From: Cavenderia fasciculata
Taxonomy: Eukaryota; Evosea; Eumycetozoa; Acytosteliales; Cavenderiaceae
Length of the DNA stretch: 64,000 bases
Assembly: GCF_000203815.1 (NCBI RefSeq)
Contig: NW_004457703.1
Location: forward strand, 558,001-622,000
Direction: 5' to 3'
Shown: positions 23,446 through 35,103 of the stretch, piece by piece
Position numbering within the stretch: the stretch's first letter is position 1
How the letters are laid out: every line of letters begins with the position of its first letter
Translations under genes and position numbers: made by a program
The notes under the pieces: generated by a model
The model's input: the letters and a program-made list of their open reading frames with translations, nothing else
What the model was told of the DNA's origin: nothing
The model's database searches: none

Positions 23446-23923
23446 TCTATCTCTAATAATAATAATACAAATTTAAATAAATAAATAAATAAAAGATTAC
23501 TATCTATTTATGCTTTTGCTCAACTTTATATTAGTGAAGATATCCGCGCTTCATCCCCGATGATCAGAAATTTAATTAAATTTATTTTTATTGCTCACCC
23601 TCTGCTCAGTCGAACTTGAGTGTATATCATTCATTTCATTTTTGTTACATCTAGAGATAGAGATAGAGATAGAGATAAAATACAATCAATGACTAATAAT
23701 AATATTAAACAAATGCCTCCCAGGCTAAACATAGAGATTGAACTATAGTTTATTCGCAGCAACGATGAGATTTTCAACTTTTTAACCTGTGCGCGAATGT
23801 CTTTGACCAGCCATTCCAATGAATGTCACATCAAACTCAAAGTCGTTCATTCATTCATTCAACCGTCGTTCATCTATCTATCTATCTATCTTTGTATATA
23901 TATATTTATAGAGAAAAGAAAAG
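23446..23923. promoter_or_regulatory. divergent promoter region at the edge of the surface-protein array
   Basis: 478 bp between the N-acetylglucosamine kinase start and the first array gene. Contains GATAGA repeats (23650-23675) and two copies of GTCGTTCAT (near 23840 and 23866), the reverse complement of the GAACGAC-type motif seen before other array genes. Promoter role is inference. Confidence 0.35.
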
Positions 23924-26900
23924 ATGAAAGCACTGATATTATTATCATTGCTATCGAGTGTGATGAGTGTCACCATTATTATGGCTCAACCAGAGGTCAT
24001 TTATACCGAATCAACCATTCAAAAGAACTTTGTTGTTATGAGTGTCTATGCAAATAGTGCTTGTAGTGTTGGTGGTACTCCAACAGGTCTGCCTGAAAAG
24101 ATTGTTTCGTTTATGCCAAATACTTGTTACAACTATCCCACGTTTAGTGTCAATGTCTCTGTTTCAACAACCAACCAATATTCATACCAATTCTACACAC
24201 TACTAGGTTGTTATCCACAATCTGCAAGCAGTATAGCAATCCCTACCATGCCATCAAAATGTATTATCACCGATAACACTGGTACCACCCCTTCACCTCC
24301 ATGGATGACCTTTTACCTTGGTCCTCCACCCATTCCAACGTTGACAGGGCTATCATCAAGTTTATATTATGAACGTTTATCAACTACCATTTCGTATGTC
24401 TTCTCTCCCCTATATATATATATATATAAATGTTAACAGTCAACAACTACTCGCACTAATATAATATCTTTGATTATTATTTATTTTATTATTTAGTACT
24501 TGTAATATTACAAATATAAATAATTATCAAAATCAAAGAGTTGTTATTTTACCAAATACATGTACTTTTAGTGATATGCGATCCGGGTCTATCAAGTCGC
24601 TAGATGGAACAGCATCGAGCATTCAACTGGATACCAATTGTGCTGGAGGATCACCTGTTACCTATCAAAGTCAATGTCCACCGACGTTGGATGGTCAAAG
24701 GATTATGAGTGCCTTTAAAAATGGGTTGATTTCAACTTCCAATCCAATCCCATCCGTTACATCCTACACTACTGTAGGTGTGTCTAATCTGAACTTTGGG
24801 TATCCTTTGGGTACAACCATTTTTGCAAATGTGACTTGGTTGTCATCCAATGGATCATCATGGAATCAACAACCAGGTTACATCTATAAAATGTCCGATC
24901 AAATGTATTTCCCTTCTCCACACGTTAATTTCACAGGTTACCTTTTGTTTGTTCAAAATGGTTTAAATTATGTCCTCAACAAACCAAATTCAATTGAATT
25001 TAAAACTTCACAATTTCATATCCCTCCTTGTAAGTAAATTAAAAAATATATTTATTTATATATATATATATTTATTTATTTTATTTATTTATTTAATAGA
25101 TCCAAAAATGAAGAGTATTTCAACTACATTGATAACTACAAGAAAAATAGAATTTAATTATCAATCAGAGGGAGGATTTGTTGGTCAAAACTTGTATGGA
25201 ATTGTAGTAGTAGTGTTTCCTGGTGGTGTGGTTGGTGGAGTATATGATCAATCTACTTGTCCACCAGTTGGTTGTGTACTGAATGATTTACCAGCTGGAT
25301 CAGGCATCTCTATCAAGGTAACGGTCAACAATACGTTTGCGACTAATTTGATGCAGAAAGATGTTATGCTTGCACTGCCAATCGAAACATTTGATTTTAC
25401 ATTGACTATTGTATCAGATACCGTCGAGATTGGTTTCGTCTACTTGGGATATGGGTATGGTCCAAGCACCAGTGGCCTCTTGATTGAATCTAATGGTGTC
25501 AAGTTGGTAGACATCTCTTCTATCCTCACTGCCTCTTACATCTATTCGTACAGTTCAACTACCCCCACCATATTCACGGTCACTTGTAATGGTACCAATG
25601 ATGGAACTACTTTGAATGCTCCATCACAACAATTTATATCAAAAGGAGGTACGTAAAGTTTATCAATCTTATTATTAATATATTTAATTTAATTTTTAAT
25701 TAATTTTTTTTATTCTTTTAGATTTTAAATTAAATAATGTTACGATTGAATGGGTTGGTCTTACAAGAGCAATGGTTTCATTTGGAGCAGAGGGTTTAAA
25801 CCCTAATTATACTTTGTATATTGATTCAATGGATGGTTCTTCTTGGACTGAAAAGAATTCATTACAATACCTCATTACACCATTAGTTGCTTCAACATAC
25901 TACCAGTTTGAGGCCTATATTGAAGACACTGTGACCACCCTCAGAACTGATTCAATTATTTTCAACTTGACCACTGTTGTCAGTTACCCACCCATTACCA
26001 ACTTTACAATCACACCTTTCCAGTGATTAAATTCAAATGGGACAAACAATGCCGAATTTACATTCTTTTCTCTTGGAGGAGAACCAAATGCAACCATTTA
26101 TACATGGACTACTGATTATCCAGTTGTAACGGATAACTATCAAAATAACATTTACACTATATACAATCCCATCATTCCTAGTGGTCCCTTTAATATGGAT
26201 GGGTATGCTGATAGTGTTCCCTATTCAGAAAAAACAAATTTAATCTTTTCATTATACAATTGTATGTACTCATATAGAATAATAATTTAAATCAAAATTA
26301 TATAAATAATATTAATTAATATTATTTTTATAGTCCCATCTTTAGAGGCAAATGTATCAGCTGAATATGAATCTGTTTTAATTCAGTGGAATAGTACTGG
26401 TGGTGTACCTGGTAATATTACCTATCAAGTATCAAGTATTCCCTCTGACACCAGAAATTCGCCGTATGTATGGTGCAGTGGAATGAATATTAATTCATGT
26501 CTCATCACTGGATTGGTATCACAAACAAATTATTCATTTGAAATTCAAATGTCATCAGTTCAATTTGATCCATTTGTTAAAATAATTAACACTCAAACAA
26601 AACAATGTATGTTTTATATTTTTATATTTTATTCATTAAATGTTAACCTTTTTTATTTATTATTAATAGATCCAAATAATGTAACATGTGTTGATTATAA
26701 TAATGGAAATAGTCAAGTTGATTGTAATGGTCATGGTGAATGTATTGACAGTACTTGTTTATGTGATGATTCAAGAACTGGTATTTATTGTGAAATCGTT
26801 ATTCCAGGTGGAAATGGAAATGGAACAAATGGTGGTGGTGGAGGAGGATCAACAATTGATCCAATCTGTTGGCATTGCAACTCTGATGTTTCCATTAAAA

Positions 26901-26950
26901 TTAATAATTTTTTTTTTTTTCATCAAAAGCACAACCCAGATATACACTGA
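23924..26950 (+). pseudogene. ComC-like surface protein, copy 1, truncated with internal stop
   Basis: Follows the array's six-exon plan: 23924-24393, 24497-25029, 25100-25648, 25722-26261, 26334-26606, 26670 onward. Exon 1 gives a signal peptide (MKALILLSLLSSVMSVTIIM) and the Cys-rich head motif PEKIVSFMPNTCYNY. The following beta-sandwich modules and the EGF module (CVDYNNGNSQVDCNGHGECI) are well preserved. Two lesions are visible. A TGA at 26024-26026 interrupts exon 4 in frame. From about 26864, directly after the EGF linker GGGGGGSTIDP, the sequence stops resembling its paralogues and the frame ends at 26950, so the supersandwich domain and TM helix are absent. All phases otherwise agree. 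It is nearly identical to copy 7 (53111-56835) through exon 5 and the EGF, indicating a recent duplication or conversion. Confidence 0.8.
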
Positions 26951-27198
26951 GACTTTTGTTCATTATATTTTATTATTTCCATTTAGATTTATATCTCAGT
27001 GCATCCATCGAGGGAGAATTATCAAGATGGCTTTGATCATCCCTCCCACTTGAGGTTCCTTCTAAAAGAGGGGAGACTGATATAACATAAAAAGATGTAC
27101 AATATGATCACATTGTGTTCATTCGTATTATACTATTCAATTTGTTGTTGTTATATCTTGATGTATATATATAAATATATATAAACAACCACACAAGT
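26865..27198 (+). other. unmatched insertion/breakpoint segment, possible retroelement remnant
   Basis: Sequence replacing the expected 3' half of copy 1. It begins TGTTGGCATTGC right after GATCCAATC, includes a T-run, and has a polypurine tract AAAAGAGGGGAGA (27063-27075) followed by CTGATATAACA, reminiscent of an LTR retroelement end. No matching target-site duplication was found and no coding domain is visible. It may instead be ordinary intergenic DNA brought in by deletion. Confidence 0.3.
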
Positions 27199-29899
27199 AT
27201 GAATAATAATAATAATCATCATTGTATAAATAGATTACTAGTACTATTAGTAGCGCTAGTTGTAATAAACAACAACATTAGTCACAATACTATTGGAGTA
27301 GAAGCGCAATCAAGAAAGTAGCCGTACCGCTCCCCTCTTTTTTTTTTTTTAAATAGTACTATTTATCAAATGTCTTGATGACTAATGTAACTACTTTCTT
27401 TTTAAATAGAAGGTCCGATTTATATTACAGCCAAACGACTCGTAAATTACAACACTATCAATGTGTCTTGGGTAATTGATCCACCTGGTCATGGTCCAAT
27501 CACCGTCCTTTTCAATGTTTCACAATCAAACTTGAGCAATGTCACTCGCGATACCTTCACTGATAACAGGTCTTGGGTCAATTTTCCGGTTGGCCTAGAT
27601 CCTGCCAATTATACTTTTCATATTACAGCTGTGAATGAAGGAACAACTAGATCAAACTCTCTTTTGGTCCGATGGCTTGGTCGTATGTATTTTCTATAGA
27701 TTAAAAAAAGATATTTAATAATTAATAATTAATTAAATTTATTCTTTTTTTTTTTTTTTTTTTTTTGAAAGCATTGATAATTAGTCATTCAGAAATTACA
27801 AAAACTACTACAAATAAGATTCAAGTTACATTGGAAGTGGTTGGAAGTGATGTCCATTATTTTAAATTAAATATTACCGTAAATAATATGATGACAACAA
27901 CAAATTTTCCAGTGATCATGGAAGGGCCAGATTTCTTTGTTGTTCAAATTGAAATGCCAGAGAGTGCAACGACCCCTGTCAGTATAGTTGCTTTCGATGA
28001 TGATGGCCGTGTTTCCAACACTGTATATTTCGACGCGACAACCTACCCAGTCATCTCGAATCTCTCGTTGCAAGTTCTTCAAGTGTACGACGCTGGGTAT
28101 TTTATAGTGACGGCACACCATGATGGAGGTGTACCAGGTGATACTTATTATACATTTGGCTTTCGATACTCATCCCAGACACCCGAAAAACAGAAACACA
28201 ACTCTACACTCTATATCTTACCAGATGACCTCACTGTCTCTTACCCAATTAACATTACAATTGATAATGATCTAAAAGTATTATTTATCTCTACTGTAGA
28301 GACCGAAATTACCTTTTATAATTGTAAATATAAAAAAAAGAAAAAAAAGAAAAAGAAAATGAATATCTTAATTAATTAATTTCTTTTATTTATATTCATG
28401 ATTTAGTTCCAACTATAAATTCAACCAATTCAACAAGTGATTATGAATCAATTTATTTGACATGGATTAGTGATGGTGGAATGCCAGGTAATATTACTTA
28501 TCAAGTATCTGTATCTAATCCAAAATCAACGATTCAAGTACCATTGATTTGGTGTTTAGGTTCGAATATTAGTTCATGTCTCATCACTGGATTGACTTCA
28601 AATACTGAATATTCTATTGAAGTTCAAATGTCATCTGTTCAATTCTTACCAATTAATCAAACTATTTTTGTTTCAACTTTACAATGTATGTTAAGAACAA
28701 ATCAAATTAATTAATTATTTAATTAAATATTAATTGGTTATTGTATTTAATTTAGATCCAAATAATTATACATGTATTGATCGTCAAGGAATTAATAACT
28801 CAGTTGAATGTAATGGATTTGGTGAATGTATAAATGGAATATGTCGATGTGTGAATAATAGAGTTGGCATTTATTGTGGCACAGTTCTACCTTTTTGTGG
28901 TGGAAATGGTGATGGTGGAGAAGAGGTAGCAGATTATCGGGTAAACAGTCACGTCGAACCATCACCAAACAAACCCAAAGCAGTTGTCAACAATGCAGAT
29001 ATATTTTATCAATTTGTTGTTTCACAAATTAGAGAATTAGATATTGACCAAAATATTATCAAGTCATTGGATTTAACAACTCTCAACTGGACAATGACAA
29101 ATCAAACCAATCAACCAACATATCACCTTTAATTTTACTTAATAATTGGTTTTATTCAACATATAGTAATAGTAATAGTAATAGTATTTATAGAACAATT
29201 AAAATTACATTTTTACAATATGTACAACAAGATGAAGAAGAAGAAACAACTCCAACTTCAACTCCAAAAGACATTCCAGTTACATTTGCAGGTCAATTAT
29301 TTTATGTTACAGTTGGATCGATTAAATATACAATTGATATTGAAGGTTGGAATTTTGGTAGTCAATTAAATACTCTTGAATTGGTTACCAATATCACTCA
29401 ACCATACAATGATAAAGATCAAGACACGACCATCGTCAACAACAATATAGTATCAACCAACTCTACCGATTTCACATCGTTTGTAATTGGAACCGATCAA
29501 TTAGTTTTAGGTAAATTAATTAATCGTGCATTATTGGATGATATTCCTCGAAAGGTATCGAATCGAATTGTTTCAGTACCACTATCACCCTCCAGTTCCT
29601 CATCCTCTTCTGAATCTCAACAACAAATGTTATACAGTATTATTACAACGATACCATACTTTAATCTCAATGCTGTATTTGATCCAGAGCTTCAATTATT
29701 GGTCAAACCAAATGACCGTTCGTCATCATCATCTTCATCAAACTCATGGAAGATTGTTGTTGGTGTAGTAGTTGGTTTTGTTGTTGTGGCTGCAGTCTCT
29801 GTGGCCACTATATTCTACAGAATCAAAATGAATACTCAAAGACGAGATTCTATTAGCAGGCAAGAAAGGTTCAGAGCATTTAGCATAAACAACAACTAA
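27199..29899 (+). pseudogene. ComC-like surface protein, copy 2, internally deleted and frameshifted
   Basis: ATG at 27199 opens a signal peptide (INRLLVLLVALVVINNNISH) that stops at TAG 27319-27321 after GVEAQSRK. The sequence then resumes in the middle of what is exon 3 in the paralogues (27411-27682), followed by exons 27772-28323, 28407-28685 and 28756-29899. The whole Cys-rich head and first sandwich module are missing, and no phase-correct splice joins the signal peptide to 27411. The EGF and linker are intact. At about 29120, 5 nt are missing relative to copies 8 and 9 (CCAACATATCACC against CCAACAAATATATCACC), shifting frame and giving TAA at 29130. The supersandwich domain, TM helix (IVVGVVVGFVVVAAVSVATI) and basic tail persist downstream in frame. 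Confidence 0.8.
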
Positions 29900-30170
29900 T
29901 AGCTTCCCGTTCAACCAATTCCGAATTGAAGCCGTCGATGACGTCCTGCTCTTGACGCCTCGCGCCCTTTTTCAATAAAAAATTAATTTTAATCGAAAAA
30001 ATCTCAGTTGCGTAGAACATTTCGAATGGCTTTGAGAACGAACGACTTTCTCTCGAGTGATCGACACTGGGTCTCAAAACTAAAACGAGTCCTCATATTA
30101 AAAAAAAAAGACAATCATTTATTTATAATATTTCTATGTCTATGTATAAGTAGACACCACACACACACAC
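29900..30170. promoter_or_regulatory. short G+C-richer upstream region of copy 3
   Basis: Unusually G+C-rich for the window, including GAGAACGAACGACTTTC (CGAACGA at 30039-30045), 126 bp before the next ATG. The same heptamer precedes other array genes. No coding frame is convincing. Confidence 0.4.
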
Positions 30171-33100
30171 ATGTATTATAATACTCAAAATAGAAGAATA
30201 CTTTATATTACAAGTATAGTAGTTTGTATTTTAATTAATTTCAGTTTACTATGGGACTCGGTCGGTGTGATGGTAGTGGAGGCTCAGCAGCAGCCCACAT
30301 ACACCCCAACCCCTAAATACAGTCTTGCTACCACCCCATACCCTGTCACTTTCAAACATTATAGCACTCTAGGATGCACTGGAACCCCTATGAAGGTAGT
30401 TTCATTGTACCCAGGTGAATGCATGCCTTATTACAATAATTTTTTTGTGACACTCATCGATGTGGGTGGGTTACTCGGTGACGAGTGATTGCATCATTCC
30501 CATCTTTTCAAGGCCAAAACCGCTAGTTTGCACATTTTGGTCTGAAATGGATGCCTATGTCATGGCGACTACTGATGTTCCCATCATGCCCGTTCCATCA
30601 GATACAGTTGGTTATTTATACTATGAAAAATATTCAAATCAATCGTATGTTTAAATTAATATAATTGAAAAGAAATCATTGAAATAATAATATTAATATT
30701 TAATTAATTAATATTTGTTTTTAGATGTAATATTGATACAGATATGACACTTAAATATTCGAGGACAGTTGTAACACAAAACTTATGTGTTTCGGATGAT
30801 GTTGGATCAAAGGTTAGAGCACTTGGAGGAACCAGTTCATCGATCCAGTTAAATATGACAGCATCACTTGATTGCGTGACGTCATCTGATACACGAACCT
30901 ATACAACTGGATGTCCAGTGACACCAGACTCTTATCAAATAGTCAATGCCTTTGCATCAAAGAGTGCATATACTAAAGTGAACCCTACCATCACAGTCAT
31001 TGGATACAAAGATATACTCATTGAAAACGGATCGTTTGGAACAGAGCCAGCATCAGTCTTCGCATTCATCTTATGGTTTAATTCACAGATGATACAGATT
31101 GGATCAGATTCCAGTATTTACAAGATGAGCAGTCAAATGGTTGTCTCTATCGGTGGATTCCCAGCTGCCACTCCAATGTACATTAAATTAAAGTCCTATG
31201 GTATGGACTTCTCCGGTGCTCCAATAGAAATTATCTCACAATCTTTAATTCAATTTCCAGATGGTAAGTAACTGTGTAAAACAAATCAAATCAAAAAAAA
31301 TCAAAACAAACAAACAAACAAACAAACAAACAAACAAACAAACAAACAAACAAACAAACAAACAAACAAACAAACAAACAAACAAACAAACAAACAAACA
31401 AACAAACAAACAAACAAACAAACAAACAAACAAACAAACAAATAATAATTAATTTTTTTTTAAATTATATTTATAGTACCAACCATTTCACAGTTAACTC
31501 CAAGTTTAATAACTACTAGAAGTTTTACAGTCACATCAACTTTACAAGGTGGATTTATCGGAGAGAATGTTTTTAAAGTAACAACTTCGTATTTAGGTAC
31601 CATTTTTAGTCCGAGTTGTAATACGACCAATATTTGTACATTGAGTGGGTTCCCACCGGGTGTTGATGTCAGTCTCACGGTTAGAGTTACCAACAGAGGA
31701 CGAGCGGCTACTTCTAGTCTTTTAGTTCCCCTCATGGAACCAATCACCAATTTAGAGATTGACAGTGTAGTTCGCATTCCAGCTGGTATGAATATTTCTT
31801 ACTCTCTATCTGGTGGAATAGGAACCTACTACCTAATCTCTATTACCAATTTAAGTACCACTGGTGGTAATCCAGTCACATTCAATACAACCAATTCATA
31901 CTTGCTATACAATACTACAATCACTGCCAATTATTCAATCGTCGTTGATGCTTTCGATGATGGAACTCATCTATCAACTCAAACTACCTATGAATATAAT
32001 TATAGTATGTAAAAAACATAAACAGAAAACATCCATTAAATGAATGAATCATTTTAAATTAACTAATTGTTTTTTTATTTTCTTTTAGATTTAAAAATGG
32101 AAATTCAAATTATTGATATTAGAACTACAAAAGTATACTTATTGCCAATTGTTAAAGGAGTGATACCAAACGTTTCAACTAATTTTACGGTTAGTTTGAA
32201 TGGTATTGCTGATCCAATTGATTATACCGATTTTGTAGAGTTTTCGTTATCTACGCTACCAGACACACTCAACAAAGTTTGTATGTTTGCAGTTGACGCC
32301 AATCTTAGAAGTTCACCTAGTACATGTATCCAATTCAACTCGTATCCAACTATTGGCGATCCGTCGGCCATTTATACGCAGAGAATGAATCTGTCCAACG
32401 CTCCACAATTCTATTCAAATGGATGTCAATACTACTGGAGGTGTTCCAAATAATTCAACCTATACTCCCACTTTTACTTTCCTAGGTAAAGTTGTCAGTC
32501 CCCCAACATCCAGTAGTATCCTACTCAATGGAATAACAATTGCATCCAATACCTTTAATATCAATGTAACCATTGTAAATGATATTACAACTTTATTATT
32601 TCAATCTTCATTTAAACTTTATTCATGTAAGATAATCAAAATTAATTATAAATATTTAATGACGAATATATTTATTAATCTTTATTCTATTCTTTATTTA
32701 TTTTTTAGTCCCAGGAATTATTGAATTCAAAAATATTGTAGATTATGAAACTGTTAATTTAACATGGGTGGGAATGGGAGGTATGCCAGGTAATATCACA
32801 TACCAAGTATCTATATTCAACCCAAATGCAACTGGTCCACAACTCGTATCAAATGTTGTTTGTAATGGACTAGGTATTTCAAAATGTAGTGTCACTCGAC
32901 TGACTTCAAATTCATACTATGGTTTCACTCTTAAAATGTCGTCTGTTCAATTTGATCCAATTGAATCAACTATTTATGTTCATACCTTAACTTGTAAGTA
33001 AATTAAAAAAAAATATAAATATTTAAATATTAATTTATTTTATTGTTCTTTTTATAGATCCAAATAATTATACATGTATTGATCATCAAGGTATAAATAA

Positions 33101-34154
33101 TACAGTTGAATGTAATGGATTTGGTCAATGTATAAATGGTACATGTTTATGTGTGAATAATAGAATTGGAATTTATTGTGAAACTCCAACAACTGATCAA
33201 GGAGGAAACAGTGGTAATGGAACCAATGTAGATCCAAACCCATCGGTTCCAGAGATTGTTATTACCAACTCGAATATATTCTATCAATTTGTAGTCTCTC
33301 AAATCAGAGAGGTCGATGTTGACGATCATGTTATCACCAACTTGGATCTAACCACTTTAAATTGGACTTTAAAAAATGAAACGACTACTCTTAATAACTT
33401 GGTTACAAGTTTTTGGAATTATTCATCAGTTGCAACCAACACAAGTATAAAGTATTTAAATGCCATTCATATCAACTTTATACAAATTAAATATCAAGAT
33501 GACACAAATATTAATGGAGAAGAATCAAAGATACCATTAACATTTGCAGGTCAATTATTTTATATTGATGTTGGAGCTATCAAATATACAATTGAAATTG
33601 ATGGTTGGCATTTTAATGGTAGATTAAATACACTTCAATTGGTAACAAATGTAACTCAACCAGAGCAAGTTGATGAATGTGGTGATGGTAGTGGAAGTGT
33701 TGACTCTGCCGACTTGGATATTCAATTTAATGGAAACATTGTAACAAACTCTACGGAATTTACATCATTCTTTGTTGGAAAGGATCAAATGATTTTGGGT
33801 AAATTATTGAATCGTGCACTATTGGATGATATCCCAAGAAAGATTGGATACACAGTTGCACCATATACCAACCCATCCAACCAACAACAGATGCTCAGTA
33901 TTGTAACACTCATCCCTTACTTTACATCCAATGCTGTCATGGATCCAGATCTCTCTCTTTTAATCAATGTCGACAGTGGAAAGAATGAATGTTCTTCACC
34001 GTCGTCCAACACTTGGAAGATTGCTGTCGGTGTGGTTGTTGGTGGTGTTGCTGCTATTACCATTGCTACAGCATCTATCATGTATTACAGAAAGAAAATG
34101 ACCTATGTAAAGAATCAAAAAAAGATGGAAGCAAAATTAAAAAATTTCAATTAG
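30171..34154 (+). CDS. ComC-like surface protein, copy 3, two frame breaks
   Basis: Six exons: 30171-30644, 30725-31263, 31477-32004, 32089-32626, 32709-32993, 33058-34154. A signal-anchor-like start (ITSIVVCILINFSLLWDSVG) precedes the Cys-rich head. Sandwich modules are followed by the EGF (ECNGFGQCINGTCLC), a GNSGNGTNVDPNPS linker, the supersandwich domain (IPLTFAGQLFYIDVGAIKYT, ..GKLLNRALLDDIPRKIGY), a TM helix near the end (WKIAVGVVVGGVAAITIATA) and a Lys-rich tail. Two positions need a one-base correction to keep homology: about 30465-30478 in exon 1 and about 32400-32418 in exon 4. All splice phases otherwise agree. Whether these are true mutations or assembly errors cannot be told here. 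The predicted product is a type I membrane protein with many N-glycosylation sequons. Confidence 0.75.
31304..31440 (+). repeat. (CAAA)n tetranucleotide microsatellite in intron 2 of copy 3
   Basis: More than thirty nearly perfect CAAA units between the GTAAGT donor (31264) and the TTTATAG acceptor (31476). The repeat makes this intron about twice the usual size. Open frames across it (KQTN, FVCL) are repeat artefacts. Confidence 0.95.
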
Positions 34155-34291
34155 ACGGAAAGAAATAAACAAAAGAAATAGAATATCTAGGATTTATCGA
34201 ATTATTTAAATAGGAAAAGAAAAATGTAGAATAACGGACTAATAGTTTCCATTTTACTAATATTTCTAAATTGTTGGAATCCCAGTGGCAT

Positions 34292-34514
34292 TTAATACCC
34301 ATATAAATAATCATCTTCATCGTCTGGTTCATTCATGATTGAGATTAGTTGGTCAGTTAGACCAGCTTTTTTGGTGTACTCATAGAAACAACGGAGCATA
34401 TGTACAGGAAATATGATTTCGTTTTCACAAAACGATTCACCACACAATGGACAAGTATGATTGAATCTATTAAATTCTCTTGTTACTCTAAATTTGATTA
34501 AATTTGATTCCATT
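34292..34514 (-). CDS. small putative zinc-binding protein (CPLC..HxxxC), 73 aa
   Basis: Minus-strand single exon with ATG at 34514 (MESNLIKFRV). The core HTCPLCGESFCENEIIFP followed by VHMLRCFYEY has the ligand set C-x2-C...H-x3-C, a C2HC zinc knuckle or UBZ-like arrangement, then an acidic tail (EPDDEDDYLYGY). A T-rich acceptor-like sequence (TTCTCTTTAG) lies just upstream, so a 5' UTR intron is possible. It sits between two surface-protein genes on the opposite strand and is unrelated to them. Partner and role unknown. Confidence 0.6.
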
Positions 34515-35103
34515 GACAAACTCTAGATTCTAAAGAGAATGATTAGTAAAAGATATCTTTTAATAATTCCATATTTATATATATATCTTACTCTTCTTAT
34601 TTATTGGTATTAATTGTTGTTAACTAATGAGAATAACCATAACATAAGTATATAAAAATTTAAAGGCAAAAATAAGAGAAAGAGAAAATCTCTTATAATC
34701 TTTTGAATTATATTCTTTAGATGTTTACCTGAAGATCTGGCTAACTGTACAGGAGGTGGATGATTTATTAGCGTCCCTATAAAGATAATGGGAATCGATC
34801 CATATACACCATATTGTACAATTATTTTGAAGATAATGTATGTACAGATGATTGTATATTTTATAACTATAGACCTGGTCAGAATGATCATTAGATTAGT
34901 AAATATCTTTTTTGATTTCTAAAAATATCTTGTAAAACTTTTTACACGAACGGCGAGAATCGATGAAAATATCATCTGTTTTTGTCTTGGATAGGTAGGT
35001 CGGGCTGTTGTTGTGTATCACAACAGATGATATAGATTCTTATCACTTTTTCATTATTTATTTATTTATTTATCTATATACAAGAGAGAAAGAGATAACA
35101 GCA
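34515..35103. other. intergenic region
   Basis: No convincing coding frame. The hydrophobic minus-strand frame at 34610-34891 lacks homology or good context. Contains CGAACGG at 34947-34953, 151 bp before the start of copy 4, related to the CGAACGA motif of other array genes. Confidence 0.45.

Noticed and set aside
26865-27075. Definite solo LTR call
   Set aside because: TG start and polypurine tract are suggestive, but no terminal repeat pair or target-site duplication is visible.
31245-31452. FVCL and KQTN repeat frames
   Set aside because: Both are translations of the CAAA microsatellite inside an intron.
34610-34891. Hydrophobic minus-strand frame
   Set aside because: AT-rich hydrophobic composition, no homologue recognised, no start context; likely intergenic.
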